From: Clavelina lepadiformis
Taxonomy: Eukaryota > Chordata > Ascidiacea > Aplousobranchia > Clavelinidae
Reading direction: 5' to 3'
Assembly (NCBI RefSeq): GCF_947623445.1
Contig: NC_135246.1
Coordinates: 12,073,856 to 12,137,855, forward strand
DNA length: 64,000 nt
The stretch's first letter is position 1; each line of letters begins with the position of its first letter. Under the pieces are notes generated by a model. That model was not told the DNA's origin. It ran no database searches and saw nothing but the letters and a program-made list of their open reading frames with translations. Position numbers and translations under genes: made by a program. Positions 1-17,754 of this stretch are shown here, piece after piece.

Positions 1-384
1 CCAACAGCTGGTGGCCTGTGAAAGCATAGTTTTAAATATGGTTACTGCTTTAGTTTTGGATTTTTGAGTAGAATGTGCACTAACATTCAATACTTTTTGG
101 TAGCAGACAGCAGGAATTATTTATTTAAAAGCAGAAATTGTTGTACGATAATAGCCACAAATACTTTTATTTAACAGCATAATGAAAGCACTGTATTATA
201 AAAATGCATTCATATTTATTAAAACATTGGTTAATGTTTGGCCAGAATGATTGCAAACTTAAATACTTTATCTATCTTGGATTGGATCTTTGAACAAATA
301 TTACAGTATGCAATCAAATAACTTTCATCACGCCATTTTTTAACCAAAGATCACAATTCTAACAAGCGTAACACCACAACATAC
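1..384 (-). other. ABI intron, cut by window edge
   Basis: Sequence left of the last visible ABI donor (GT on the minus strand at 384-383). It is AT-rich with no convincing exon, so it is read as intron leading to the missing SH3-coding exons. Confidence 0.6.
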
Positions 385-6059
<5,675 letters not shown>

Positions 6060-6175
6060 ATACAGTAGAATTCGCCTATATCGACACTTTTTCGTTGGTC
6101 CCGGCGAAATTCCTATCTTTTACATACATTCATTTCTAGCTCGCCTATATCGACCTCTTTTCTGATCCCCCAGAG
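6060..6175. repeat. Repeated word TCGCCTATATCGAC (two copies)
   Basis: The word TCGCCTATATCGAC occurs twice about 67 bases apart (near 6071 and 6140), each followed by a T-rich stretch and a C-rich stretch. It looks like a short interspersed or tandem repeat; the hAT element at 6176 is inserted right after it. Confidence 0.4.
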
Positions 6176-6369
6176 CAGTGGTTCCCAACCTTTTTTTAGT
6201 CACGGACCCCTTTCTAAAAATTATTTTATCAAGCTTAAGAACCCCTAAATTTTAAGACTGACCCGAACTAACCAATAATTTTGCAAAACTACGATTACCA
6301 CGTGAAAATAATTGAATAGGCTATTGTTATCTAATTCTGCCAATTTCCATTGCACTCACGGACCCCCTG
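6176..6369. mobile_element. Short non-autonomous hAT-type element (194 bp)
   Basis: The left end begins CAGTGGTTCCCAACC, a classic hAT terminus. The right end reads CTCACGGACCCCCTG, whose complement begins CAGGGGGTCCGTGAG, an imperfect inverted match. The element is flanked on both sides by CCCCAGAG (6168-6175 and 6370-6377), a perfect 8-bp target duplication as expected for hAT insertion. There is no coding capacity. Confidence 0.72.
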
Positions 6370-7224
6370 CCCCAGAGCATTTTGTTCGTTTATAGTGACA
6401 GTTGTAGTTATTCTTTTCACTCTTTTCACTTTTCTCTGACCACTTTATGACGTTATCATATGACGGTTTAGGTTGCCTAATCATATCTGACGTAATTATG
6501 ATGTCACTATGACTTATTACGACTTCAGCAGTGTCCACAAATTTGCATATTGGACAGGACAGCTGTTTTGGTTTGGCTATCGTCTTAGTCGGCTGATGAG
6601 TGTCTCTCTTCTCCCCAAGGAATGTGACTACTCCGTTTTATATCAATATGTAAATGCAATTTAGCGCACACTTAGCCTACTTATCGATTAGATTGCCTGC
6701 AAAGAAATGAACACCACAGCAGCAAATAGAACACCACTTTTATTTACAGCTTCCAGTCGCCCAATAATATAATCGAGGTATTCTCGTTTGCCTTGAATAC
6801 ACTCGGTTCACTGTATAAAAATTAATGTTGTAGATTCGCAAAATTATTGATTCTTTCTGGCATAAATCGCCTCTCTGATTTCTTAAGTTACTTTTCGCGT
6901 TCCTCTTTTTCGCTTCTCTATTTTATGTTGTTTTTCTTTTATTGAAAATGGAATGCATCGCTTATTTATGTGGTTACATAACCTTTTTCTAACCACATAA
7001 ATCTTTCTTCTGTTCATTCGGTTGATGACTTCCAAAAGTTGCACTATCTTGGCTAAGTTTTGACATCTGAATTCTGACGTATATGTTTTCCAAATTGTTG
7101 TACCATCGAGGTAAGGTCAAAACTCACAATAAGTCAAAACTAGCTCTACACTGAATTGCGTTTTAAACTCGGACGTTGTTGCGACTGTAGTCAGTTTAAG
7201 CAGAGCGTATTGTGTAGCATAAGA

Positions 7225-7545
7225 ATGTCGAATAAAAGATTATCACATTATCACATTATGGAAAAAGTACGACATTGTTAGTCAGTTCAAAAGCAAAAAT
7301 GGTACAACAGTGGCGAAATTTGCGAAAGATTGTGAAATCTCAAGAACAACTTTGATTTCATTTTTGAAGAATCAAGACAAAATAATTTCCGATCTTGAGG
7401 CAGGGCGCAGTAGCGAAACAAAACGGAAGTGGAAGTATGAATTTCATGTTGTGACAAGCCGTTGTTGAAATGGTTCCGGTATGCAAGAAATGAAAATAGA
7501 TTCCAGTTCACCATGACTATAAAAACGGCACAAATTAATGGTATG
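7225..7545 (+). pseudogene. pogo/Tigger (CENP-B-like) transposase fragment, broken
   Basis: Relic of a Tc1/mariner-superfamily pogo/Tigger transposase. A possible start at 7225 gives MSNKRLS. After a frame change, the frame from 7265 reads KYDIVSQFKSKNGTTVAKFA and then SRTTLISFLKNQDKI, the helix-turn-helix of the CENP-B N-terminal domain. It stops near 7467. A second frame from 7453 continues with PLLKWFRYARNEN, the start of the second DNA-binding (CENPB/HTH_CenpB) domain. At least two frame changes and one stop mean it is dead. The copy is cut off at about 7545 where a SINE-like repeat starts; no DDE catalytic part is present. Confidence 0.7.
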
Positions 7546-7850
7546 GTGTAATATTTTTTATCCTCGCATTAAGGAAAGTCTTTGCAATGGTCCCCTTGGC
7601 TCGAGGTCCGGTTATCGAGGTAGCGTTTGTTCAAGTTCCGATTCCACATTTTTTTTCTGTCTCTTCTGATTTTTTTATATTGAATTGCCCGAATTTAAAA
7701 CTGTTCACCAGGACCACTGAATAAGCGTCGCAAATTCCTTGGCCAAGGGCACTACCAAGACAGCGCAACTGCATATCGAACCCGGGTCGCATTTTTCCTT
7801 GGTTAACCCAGCGTTGTAACCAAGAAGGGCTCAAAAGCCAAGAAATACCG
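7540..7850. repeat. tRNA-related SINE-like repeat, copy 1
   Basis: Shares blocks with the copy at 26430-26860: a left end rich in TATGGT, AGTCTTTGCA, a tRNA-like head (GTTATCGAGGTAGCG, then GTTCAAGTTCCGATTCC, resembling pol III A and B boxes), ATTGCC-GAA-TTA-AACT, then TATCGAAC-CGG and CAGCGTTGTAACC. It immediately follows the Tigger fragment, so it probably inserted into it. The exact ends are uncertain. Confidence 0.5.
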
Positions 7851-8356
7851 TAAGTACTAAGCGCAACTAAAGCTACAAGTAATTTGTGGTTTTCAAGCTA
7901 TAAAATTGTTGTAAGCCTATTGTAACAGCAAACTTGTTGACAAGAAGCAAAGAGGAAAAAATTTTCATTTGATTAAAATTAAGTTTTGAGTACATTCACG
8001 TTTTGTCTTAAAATTAAAACAAGTTCAAAATTCATGAGTTTCCATGAAAGAACTTTTTAAAATTGTTAACTTAATCTTGCTTAGTTTCTTTTACGGTTAG
8101 TTGTTCAAGGTAAGTTACTTTGATTTTTTATTTGTGATTTCTTTGTTAGTCGACCACACATGTCCTACTTCGAAATTACTAGAGCATATCATTATCAACA
8201 AGAAGCGATTCGACAATGATTTTGCAGCAAATGTTGGAAGGCTAGTGTGAACGAGAGTAGCGGAAAACAAGTTAGATTGACCTAATTACAAACACTGACT
8301 ACATTGTAGAATCCACAAAGTACCTGCAAAACCATTCATTTTGTACGCTAAGGCTA

Positions 8357-11300
8357 ATGGCTACCGAAGTTATTCGCATGGATCCATCTGGCATTGATGG
8401 AGACTGCGACACCTCGAGCACAGACACGCGTTTTGCCGGGAATGGGCAGCGGGAAGTCCCGCAGAGTAATGATGACAAACCCGATGCTCCAATGCAGCCC
8501 CATGGTGGCAAACGCGGACATAATCATCAACATGCACAGCATCATCATCGTCGCAAACCATCCAAAAAGAAACGAAAATGGAAGCCGTATTCAAAAATGA
8601 CTTGGGAGGTAGGCGAGACCCAAGTACCCAACCTTAGCAAATACAAGTTATTTTTAATCTTTTTAACTTAGTTTGGTATTGTGATAAATGATGTGCTCTT
8701 CGCCTCATACTTTACTTTTTTAAATTCAAGTGAAAATAAACGAAAGGGTTGTTTTACATGGTTCTGAAATACCATTTGCAAGAAATCATCAGTAAAAACA
8801 GGCTGAAAAGTTTTGGAGCAAAAAGTTCATGTGCCAATATGCTGCCTTAGAATTGCTGTTAGATTTGTTGGTGTATTTATTGTTGGTGTTGGTGTGCTGA
8901 AAGCAATCATACTACAAATGTAGTAGAAATGACTGACTTGGCGTACTAGCTATTTTAGAAAAACAGCTACTTTATACGTTGCGATGTTGTGCCAAGAACC
9001 CTTAGTGGAGGTTGTGGCACCTGCACGCAAGAGGTTTATCATCAAGCATGCCAAAGTTTTTTATCTTCATGCTGATTTATAATTAAATAGAGAAAAACTG
9101 GTCAATTTAATGCCAATTTATAAAAAACAAACAAAGAATTGAGGCTTTAGTAGTTTAGTACGTCATGCTAAAATTCTCGACTTTGCACACATAAACTCTC
9201 GTCAAAAACTCTCATAATTTTCAGTCATGCTGAGACCTTGACAATTGCAGCTTAAATGTTTACACAAATTATTTTTTTATTACTGAAAACTTAGCCACTG
9301 ATGATTGTTGAATTTCCATAAATTTTGTAGTATCAATATGTCTCCAGAACTAGTGTATACATATAATTAATATCTGTTATAGCTAATAAATGTTGTTGTT
9401 TCTTAATTTTGTTGTTTCTTGACTTTGGTGATTTCGGTACTACAAAGATGGTCATTGTGATATTTGATATGCGGAATGGTGTTATTGAAATAGCTTTATA
9501 TTGTTTAGTATGAAGGTTATAGTAAGATACTGATTCTAAGGCTATATCTAAGTTTAGTACGAAAACTATGAATTAACTATTTAAAGTTTTAGTTTTATAC
9601 AGACAAGAAGATATCGTAATTACGATGAATGCATAAGATAAAAATTAACAAAATTTAAAAAAGTCCTGCAAAACTGTGAGATAGAGTGATGAAAACTTTG
9701 TGTTTAGCGATAACGATACTACAAGAACTTGATGTTAATTTGATTTTATTTTCAAGGAGAAAAAAGCTGTGGAGGAAAAAGAAAAACTGAGGGCAGATCG
9801 CATTAGGGATGAAATGATTGATAGAGGTAAACTTTGGATGAATGCAAAATGTAGAATGCATTTCAAGAAATGGAATCAGCAATGCTGGTTCATGTATGTA
9901 TATATAAATATTTGCTTATGTTGTCATTGATTTATATAAGGGAGACCGGTTGCACCATACAATACCACACAGTTTATAATGAATGAGCATGATCCATATG
10001 AAGAAGATGCTGTCACAGAAGCAGGTAATGTTAAGAAACTGCAGTTGTTAGGAACCATTTGTGGTATTTCATTGTAGCTTGAAGTGTTTTGTTTCCACCT
10101 ATCTTCAAAGTAAAGTTGAATTAATGAATTCTTGACAGAATTGAAATTTTTTGTGTTTCTTTTTACATCCAATCTTTGAAAGTTTCAGTATTTCAAGCAG
10201 TGTCGGCCTGTCAGATTTACAAATGGAAAGGCTGCAGCTAGGCATTTTCAAACGATTTATTTTTGCATTTGCAGACAAAGGGTGTAAAAGTATTGACCAC
10301 GAATTCACTGCTAGATCTGCACAAAAATTCAGATTGTGCTTGCATGAAATATTGAAATTGCAATTTACAGCAAAATCTAAGTACATGTGCAATCACAAAG
10401 AACCAACTATTCATGCTGTTACAATCAAAACATATGTATAGGCCTATGGCTATCTCCTTTTCGAACAGAAGTGAACAGGGTAACATAATGGAAGCTTTAG
10501 TTGCAGTCTACCGTATAATTCGTAGTTAACAATTTTGATTTTTAGGAGGTCGTACTTTCTGCTTTCATGCTAACCCAGTTCGGAATGAACCTTGCCACTC
10601 TATTCAGGCGCAGCTTCTACCCTCTAGGCTTAGTACCTACATTACCGTGACCTATTGCATCTTTAAAACAACCGGTAAAATATGCCTAGGCTACAAATGA
10701 AAGGCCCTGATGCAGTAGCATATAGCCAAGTATATCTTCTATCTATATCTTGGCATCTTATAGCAGCAGTATTAGCTGGTTAATTAGCTATGAGCTATTA
10801 GCGTAGCAGCAGTATTAACTGGTTAATTCAAACCAGTAGAAAGGTAGGAGGGCATGCTGCTATTTTGCAAACAACTTGCTAAAAGGTAGTTTTCTTTCTG
10901 AGTGCGAGTTGCAAGACAACAACAAACCTAAACTTTTTGGACACAACCCTAATTGCTTCCAATGAAAAGAAATGAGAAGAGAAAAAAAGTCTAAAATATT
11001 AACCACTTTAAAAGAAGAATCGAAAACTAAAAATGCGTTATTTTTTTTGCTTCGACTTAAACAATATTTACTGGCGGGGCAACAGCCCCTTTGTACGAGC
11101 CACCCCTGTTTATAACGTAATGACTAATGACTGTTTTAACACTTAATTGCAGATATTTGTGCACTTAAAGATAGATTAATTATTGCTGAAGCCTGCTTTT
11201 ATCTAATAAGTCTTTAATATTGTGTGATATATGTCTTTTTTTCGTAAGATGTAATCGTGGGTGTGGCATGTTGATTTTAATATCTATAAAGTGTTACAGC

Positions 11301-14300
11301 GGGCAGTTATGAACAAAAATTCCAAACATTTTAAATTTTCTTGCACTAGTTTTGTTTAATTGTAATATATTTAGGCACTAATTGTAAAGGAAACGATGGT
11401 TGCAATGAAACAGCAGGAAATGATGGTATGTCTTGCTTTTTGTTAGTTGCCAGGCATAGTTTTAGTGAATGCAAGATTGTACTTCCCTTACAGATTTTTA
11501 CTTTTTATGTTCTCGATTATTTTGCACTCGTTGTATAAAACTTGAAGGTTGTTTAAAGTAATTACTAAATGAACCGCAATATTAACATTTTATATTGCCC
11601 TTTTTGGTTAGGCTTATCTATTTGGTTAAGTTCTAGTCTGTGATTAATGGGAATCATGTAGTAAAATTGATAACATAACTGCTACTAGTTACAATTAATG
11701 TCAGTTAATGTTGATATATATGCTGATTTACTTTAAGTTTTGCTATCCTTGCAGTTAATACAAAGTGCTTTTTATTCTCCATACACCTGTATTAAAATAG
11801 TAATTTTACTGATTATTATTGCACCATCTTTGTAGCCTGCAGCAGTGTATCATCTACATCTGGGGTGTATTCAGCACAATTGCAATGTAATGATTCACCA
11901 AGACAAATGGATGAATTACTAGAAGCCGAGTACACAGATTCTCCACACATGGCACCAGAGTTTATATCCCAGGTATTGTCAATTTCCAGTCAGAGCATAG
12001 TTTTGCAGGAAAGGAAAAATGTTCCTGACATGTTTGGTTAAAATATTTGACCCATTTCGAAATTCTTATCGGCATGTGCAGATTGGTACATCCAAGGAAT
12101 AAAACAGATTATCAACTTGAGTCATTTTAAGTCTATATAGACATAACGTAGAATTTTATTATCGTTATGGAAGATTTGAATTAAAGATGTATGTATGGTT
12201 GTTAATTCACTCATAGGTTGTCTTGTCGGTAAGTTTATTTAATAAATAATTAGATGCATACATGTGTTGTTATCAACAGGATTTTAGTGAAGCCTATGAA
12301 CGTGTGCAAGAAGAAAGTCTTTCTACAATGTCTCGTGATGATCTTGTCAAGGAGCATCTATCACTGGAGAGGACTTTGTCTTACTTACAGGTGTCAATAA
12401 AAAGAAAATAGCTCACAAACCGGGTTAACTGTTGTACTGGGGTGTTGTAATTAGAGTAGCGAGTAAGCTTTGTTCGATGAGTAATTGTTGCTCATGTGCC
12501 GATGTTTCCAACTTTTATTTTGCTACAGGAAAAGCTGGCCGAGGAGAAAGGTGTCAACAATTCTTATAGCGTTAAAGTTCAAAACATTGAGGAGGAATTG
12601 GAAGTTCTGAGAAAAGATAACACACGGTAAAAATTATAATAAAATACCAACGAAAATTTCTTGTTTTAAACGCACACTGATCAGAAACTAAATATAGCTG
12701 CTTTTGTCAGCATATTTAAAGAAATACTTTTAAAGTGTAATGATGTCTTTAGTCAGTGGCCTTAAGGCTGTTTGATCACAAAGTCATGATCTGTTTCAAT
12801 AAATAGACAGTTATTTTGCCGGTATAAGTACAAATTTCATAGCACCTGACTTTAAGAACAATTTGTTTTTAGCATTACTTCATCTTTGTTTGTGATGTAA
12901 ATCACTTGTTTATTATAGTAATTTTAATATATTTAATAATATGTTAAATTGCATATATGGTAACCATTAATGAATTAATTGAAATGCACTAAACATAGTT
13001 TAACTAAATGAAATATTTATTGGATTTCAAGCGAAATGGATTTAAAGTTGAAATTTATGAAATACGGTCCAAAATGAAGCCTTACAGAAAGGTTGAGACT
13101 GCCTGTAGGCCAAGCTTATTCCCAATATAATTTACTTACGTGAAAGGTTTTTAGCTTTGTAAAGGAAAGGTCTCCATCTTTTAAAATATTTTGTTGCAAT
13201 GCTCATGTAGCCCTACTAAAATGGTAGCACAGCCTCTTATGTGTCTTAGTAGGTTGTACATTTCTAAGAAGCTTGTTTATGAAATCAATTTTGAAATCCA
13301 GATTAGTTCGAGAAAATATGTGCCTTCGCTATGGAGAAGACAGTGTCAAAAATGAAGATTTTGTTGAAAATGAAACTTTTCGTACAACTGACGATGAATA
13401 TGAAGCACCAAATGATGAAAATGAGACAACAACTGGGTATGGAAATGCTCTGATTTACAATTTACTTTCACCAAATCTTGTACTTATAATTTTTACTTGT
13501 AATTACAGATGTGTAGAGCCAGTAAATATAACAGAGAAAACAGGAGAAGTGCACTCAATGGATGTTTTAAATGATGAAGATTTGAAGTGTAATCGTGACT
13601 ACACAGAGAAGATGCATGTTACGAATGATTCAACTCTGAAATCATTGCCTGTTACCCAGCTTATGTCTAGTGATCAAGAAAGAAACTATGAAGCAGATGA
13701 TGCTCTAAGTGAAGAGCATGGTACAGCATAACTTTACTTATGATTTCAAATGGAAAAAATTATTTTAGCAACTAAACTCTGTAGCTGTATTGTAATTTCC
13801 TTCCCAGTATCTCCACAAACAACTGAAGCAAGAAAAAAACGACGCAATCTCAAGAACCGAAGCTCCTCTCAGCATAATCATAGAAAAGATGACACCAACA
13901 GTAGTTTGGATGAAGATGCAACAAATGAAGGGAGGCGTTTTGTGAAGCAGAAGAAGGAAGATGCAGTTGACATCAATGAAAACTTGTGCCCTGACAATCA
14001 TTTAGAAACAATAGAGTCGTTACAGAGCAATAAAGAAGTTCGACTAAATGACAAGTTTTGTAACAGCTCACACTTGTCATGCACCAGTGCAAATATGAAT
14101 GGAGACAATAATCTAGATACCACCAGGAATTCTACTAAAATTAGTGTAAATAACTGCAAAGACTCGCGTTTTGAAAGTGAGACAACTGTAGTAAAAGTGC
14201 AGCAAAGTTTTCCAGATTCCATGGATGCAGAATCCTACTCTTGGGGGGATGACAATGGGGAAGGAACAGCAACAATGGAGTCACTCGAGTCTGATAATAA

Positions 14301-14304
14301 TTAA
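8357..14304 (+). CDS. HEXIM1: HEXIM (7SK-dependent P-TEFb inhibitor), 10 exons, 548 aa
   Basis: HEXIM proteins bind 7SK snRNA and inhibit the CDK9/cyclin T kinase P-TEFb, holding back transcription elongation in the nucleus. Exons: 8357-8608, 9757-9826, 9941-10024, 11375-11425, 11836-11972, 12280-12390, 12529-12626, 13302-13436, 13509-13720, 13808-14304; total 1647 nt. In order: acidic/His-rich N-terminus; arginine-rich RNA-binding motif near residues 65-77 (RRKPSKKKRKWKP, then YSKMTWE); P-TEFb-inhibitory PYNTTQF motif at residues 113-119; acidic linker; coiled coil from about residue 199 (DFSEAYERVQEESLSTMSRD) to about 285 (TRLVRENMCLRYGED). Human HEXIM1 (359 aa) ends just after this coil. 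Here about 255 more Ser/Asn/Asp-rich residues follow, with a basic patch EARKKRRNLKNR. Vertebrate HEXIM1 is intronless, while this gene has nine introns. AATAAA at 14636 is a plausible poly(A) signal. Confidence 0.93.
13437..13508 (+). other. 72-nt HEXIM intron that is open in frame
   Basis: The intron has a GT donor at 13437 and an AATTACAG acceptor ending at 13508. It is 72 nt long, divisible by three, with no stop in the reading frame. Retention would insert 24 mostly hydrophobic residues (including LLSPNLVLIIF) after the coiled coil. Splicing is preferred because of the good splice sites and T-rich 3' part. Confidence 0.6.
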
Positions 14305-17300
14305 TCCACTCACTAAAAGCAAACTTTTTTCTTTCAAACCTGGTAGCCAAATATTGTGTAGGGTATTTGTTCAAGATGATGTTTTAATGAGATGTACCTC
14401 GGCATTTTGTAGAGATTTTGAAAGAGGGATTGACACGCATTAGATATATCTACAAAGGCATTACTTGCATCTCTGTGCCTGTTTCAGCAGTCGTTTGCAA
14501 GCAAATCAGTAACACATGATGTACCGAACTCAAATTTTTGTTTCAAAATGTGTGGATACTGAGTATATTCTTTGCCTTGTGTTTTATTTTACACAATACA
14601 GGTACCTTCATAATGAAGTGGAATGGTCGGCGGTGAATAAATCTGGACACTTTTACATTATCTTTAATGTTAATTCGTAAAACAACTTCACTGGTTTAGT
14701 CAACTTGATTCTTATGGATAGGCTCTATCCAACAAGTTCAAAACATTTCTGTTATGTAGACATTCTAGTGAAAATTATTTTGTAGTATCATATCGCCCTA
14801 TATAATTCAAACTGTCTATTGAATTTATATCTTACTTCTCAGGATATACTATACTGCTATTCTATGCTGAGTCATTTAAATGAAAACTTTGTTTAAAAAA
14901 ATAGCAGCTCTTGCTTTGTAGTTTATTCCTTTTAGAATAAGAACATTCTACATTTTCCAACTTGTGTATGAGTTTCACAATTGCTCATTTTCTGATAGTA
15001 GGGTTTATGCTGTGGTTGTATATTAGTGACCAGTGTTTCATGAAATTCAGTGCCATGCCGAATCAAAATGTAAGTTTCTTTCATTGATCAGTCTCAGTGA
15101 TCATATAAATGATCAGTCAATTTTCTGCAATTACAAATTAAGTTTAATTGTTATGTGAAAATAATGTGGAAGAGTTGAGACTAAACTTCCAATGCTATGA
15201 TTTTGACAAAAACTCATTTTTGTGGTAAATATTGGTTGTTTGTTTTACTTGGTTTGAGAGCATCGTTAAAATCATCATTTCACTGAAAATTATCTTCGTA
15301 ACTTTTCAAGTAGTTATGGTTTAACATTCAGGGTTCCCTCTGACTTGGGCTAGGGCTTGAAAACTTTGTTTGCATCATTTAAGTGTATGTATAAGTATCA
15401 ATTATACCCTACATCATTGCAAAATGAAGTTTGAAAGTAACATTCTGCTGCTGATAGTGAGTTTAGAGCTTAACTATACGAGTGTTATTTTCTACCTTTT
15501 TATTGTGACTATGTGGTGTGGACAAAATGCTTTCTGAACACTGTGTTGTCATATATGCAGTGATGTCATATGCTTGCTCTACTTTTCTAAGGGGACCCTG
15601 CTATCTTAAATTTGAACATTACGTTCAGCGTTAGATTACAAAAATCTCAAGATTGCCATGCCATAACTTATCCAGCGGCAGTATCAATATTGCACATTCT
15701 TTGTTTTATGAAAAGGTCTCAGTTTTTAAATGCCTTATTCTCAAACCAAGTTTTTTATCATTATTCCTGCTTAGAATACCTCTAACAGCTTCCGAAGAAT
15801 GTTTTAGTCTTCTTTTTCAGTGTACTGCATTGCTGATACTGTCTGAACACATACCAGTCAAGTTTCTTACAGCTATATTTTTCCTCGTTTTGTATTGTTT
15901 GTTGCAAAAGTCTATTTCTATTGTAACTGCCAAGTTTACTATTACTGGTGCAACAGTCTTTTTACACCATTGTACGTATATCGTTATCATTTCAATTTGT
16001 TAGTTTCTGCAGCTTTATTCCAAGAACTATGAGGTTTGTGCTTGATACTTTTTCCAACAATGCTTCAGAGTAAGCTCAGTATGTGATGATATTGTAAATA
16101 AATGCTTTGCAAAGTTACATGACTGTTGAATCTGGTGGATTATCTCCCACAATTAAATTGACCACAAAGAAAAAGAAAATATATGAACTCTGTCATCCCA
16201 GTAAGCTGACATTTAGCTTGTTTGGTGCTTGGTTAATTTAATTTCTTGGACGACTCAACCCTGGACAATTCAGCCCACATATGCTGGTTGGGTCGTCCTG
16301 GTTATATCACACATGGATTGAATTGATCTGGAACCTGTTTCAACATGGGTTGACTGAAAACGCAGCAAACGTAAAGGTCGCAGTCACACTGTTAGTTAGT
16401 TGTTAATTCTAGTGTTACTCCGTGAAATACCTATTTTTATTTACTGTTTATGTTTTGGTAATTAGTTTTATAAACCCGTATAGATGTGAAAACATCCAAG
16501 ATTTGCATGGTCAATTTTTTTCAGAAAAATGCATTTGGAGCCAAGCCATCCTTCAATAATCACTGCTTTCTTATAATGGCTCTATGAACCTGATGTAATA
16601 GCAAATAGGCAGTTGGTCAAATCACCCAGACATAATGGGTGGCTTTGGCCCACCACTATTTTTTTTAATCATTTGAAATGTATAATTGCTATGAGAGTAG
16701 TGATTTTGTTTTTTTAGATACATGCATACATAATTCTGTAAAAGGTTTTGCAGTTAACTGTGCCACCTACAATATCTACTGTGCCATCTACTTTATCGAT
16801 TGATTCGAGGTCTGGAGGCCTAATGACAAAGCTTCACTGTATTGCAGCAAATTCATAAAAGCTGGATCAACGTTACCTCAGTTTACAGGTATATTAAATG
16901 TTTATCAGTAGAACTTAACATGCCAGAGTTTTAACGGCTGTCTTTTACCATTGCACGTTTACTTGTTTGTGTAAGTTTTTTAATTGATTTGCAGATATTC
17001 AAGTTATGGGTGAAAAACATACGGTATTATACTGCATATAAAAAATGTTGCTTTGTCCATTCGTTAATACGTGTAAGAGCCAATGAACAAGTGTAGCTTC
17101 AAGTAATTTGGACGGTACAGAACACTCTATTGTAAAACTGAAATCCTCATGGATTTTTAGAGTACTAAATCAGAATATGCAAAACTTCCCATTTTTTGTG
17201 CCAGTTCCCCTAGAACTGTAACATGCATCTAAATATTAAAGGATCATATGTCCATCATTAGTCACTATATCAATGGGAAGATCGCCTGAAATAAATTATT

Positions 17301-17754
17301 TTTTTGATGTAGTCATGTATTACAAAAACGCAAAAAGTCCAATTGCTGTAGGGGTTGGTGATACTTGTTATTTTCATTATGTACATAGTTTTATTATGGC
17401 TTGAAGTTATACAGTAACGTATGATTCAATTAAATTCATAGCGATTCGAGGATTGAATTGTGTAAACCTGCACATGATTTCTCAAGTAAGGCATAAGCAC
17501 TATAAAAATTGCATTGTATTGAAACATTCTTACGACATTTCTACACAAAATAAATGCACTGGCTTAAAAATAAGCCAAAAAGCTACTTTCATGCTTTTGA
17601 ACTGTAAACAATCAGGCATCGTCATAAATTATCGCACTAAAACGAACATTTTATACAGGTAAGGTACTCATGAAACAATGAACGGAACACAGGAACAATC
17701 AGAAGAAATAAAATCTCAGAAAAACAGTGCAAATAATACGGGGGGGGCTCTTCG
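14305..17754. other. HEXIM 3' UTR and intergenic spacer
   Basis: A convergent spacer between HEXIM (+) and the unrecognised 17.8-25.4 kb gene (-). The first few hundred bases are likely HEXIM 3' UTR (AATAAA at 14636-14641). The rest is AT-rich. An open frame at 15653-16003 lacks family features or splice context. No other gene is seen. Confidence 0.5.
16240..16350. repeat. Dispersed hairpin-like repeat, copy A
   Basis: Contains GACGACTCAACCCTGG, then GTTGGGTCGTCCTGG, then TTGAATTGA-CTGGAACC. The same three blocks occur near 26780-26840, at the end of the SINE-like repeat there. The first two blocks are inverted relative to each other and could form a hairpin. Confidence 0.55.

Noticed and set aside
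8299..8600. Overlapping open frames on both strands of HEXIM exon 1
   Set aside because: They are shadows of the HEXIM frame, which alone carries the arginine-rich motif and splices onward.
15653..16003. 116-codon hydrophobic open frame downstream of HEXIM
   Set aside because: T-rich composition gives hydrophobic residues by chance; no family motif and no flanking splice sites that extend it.
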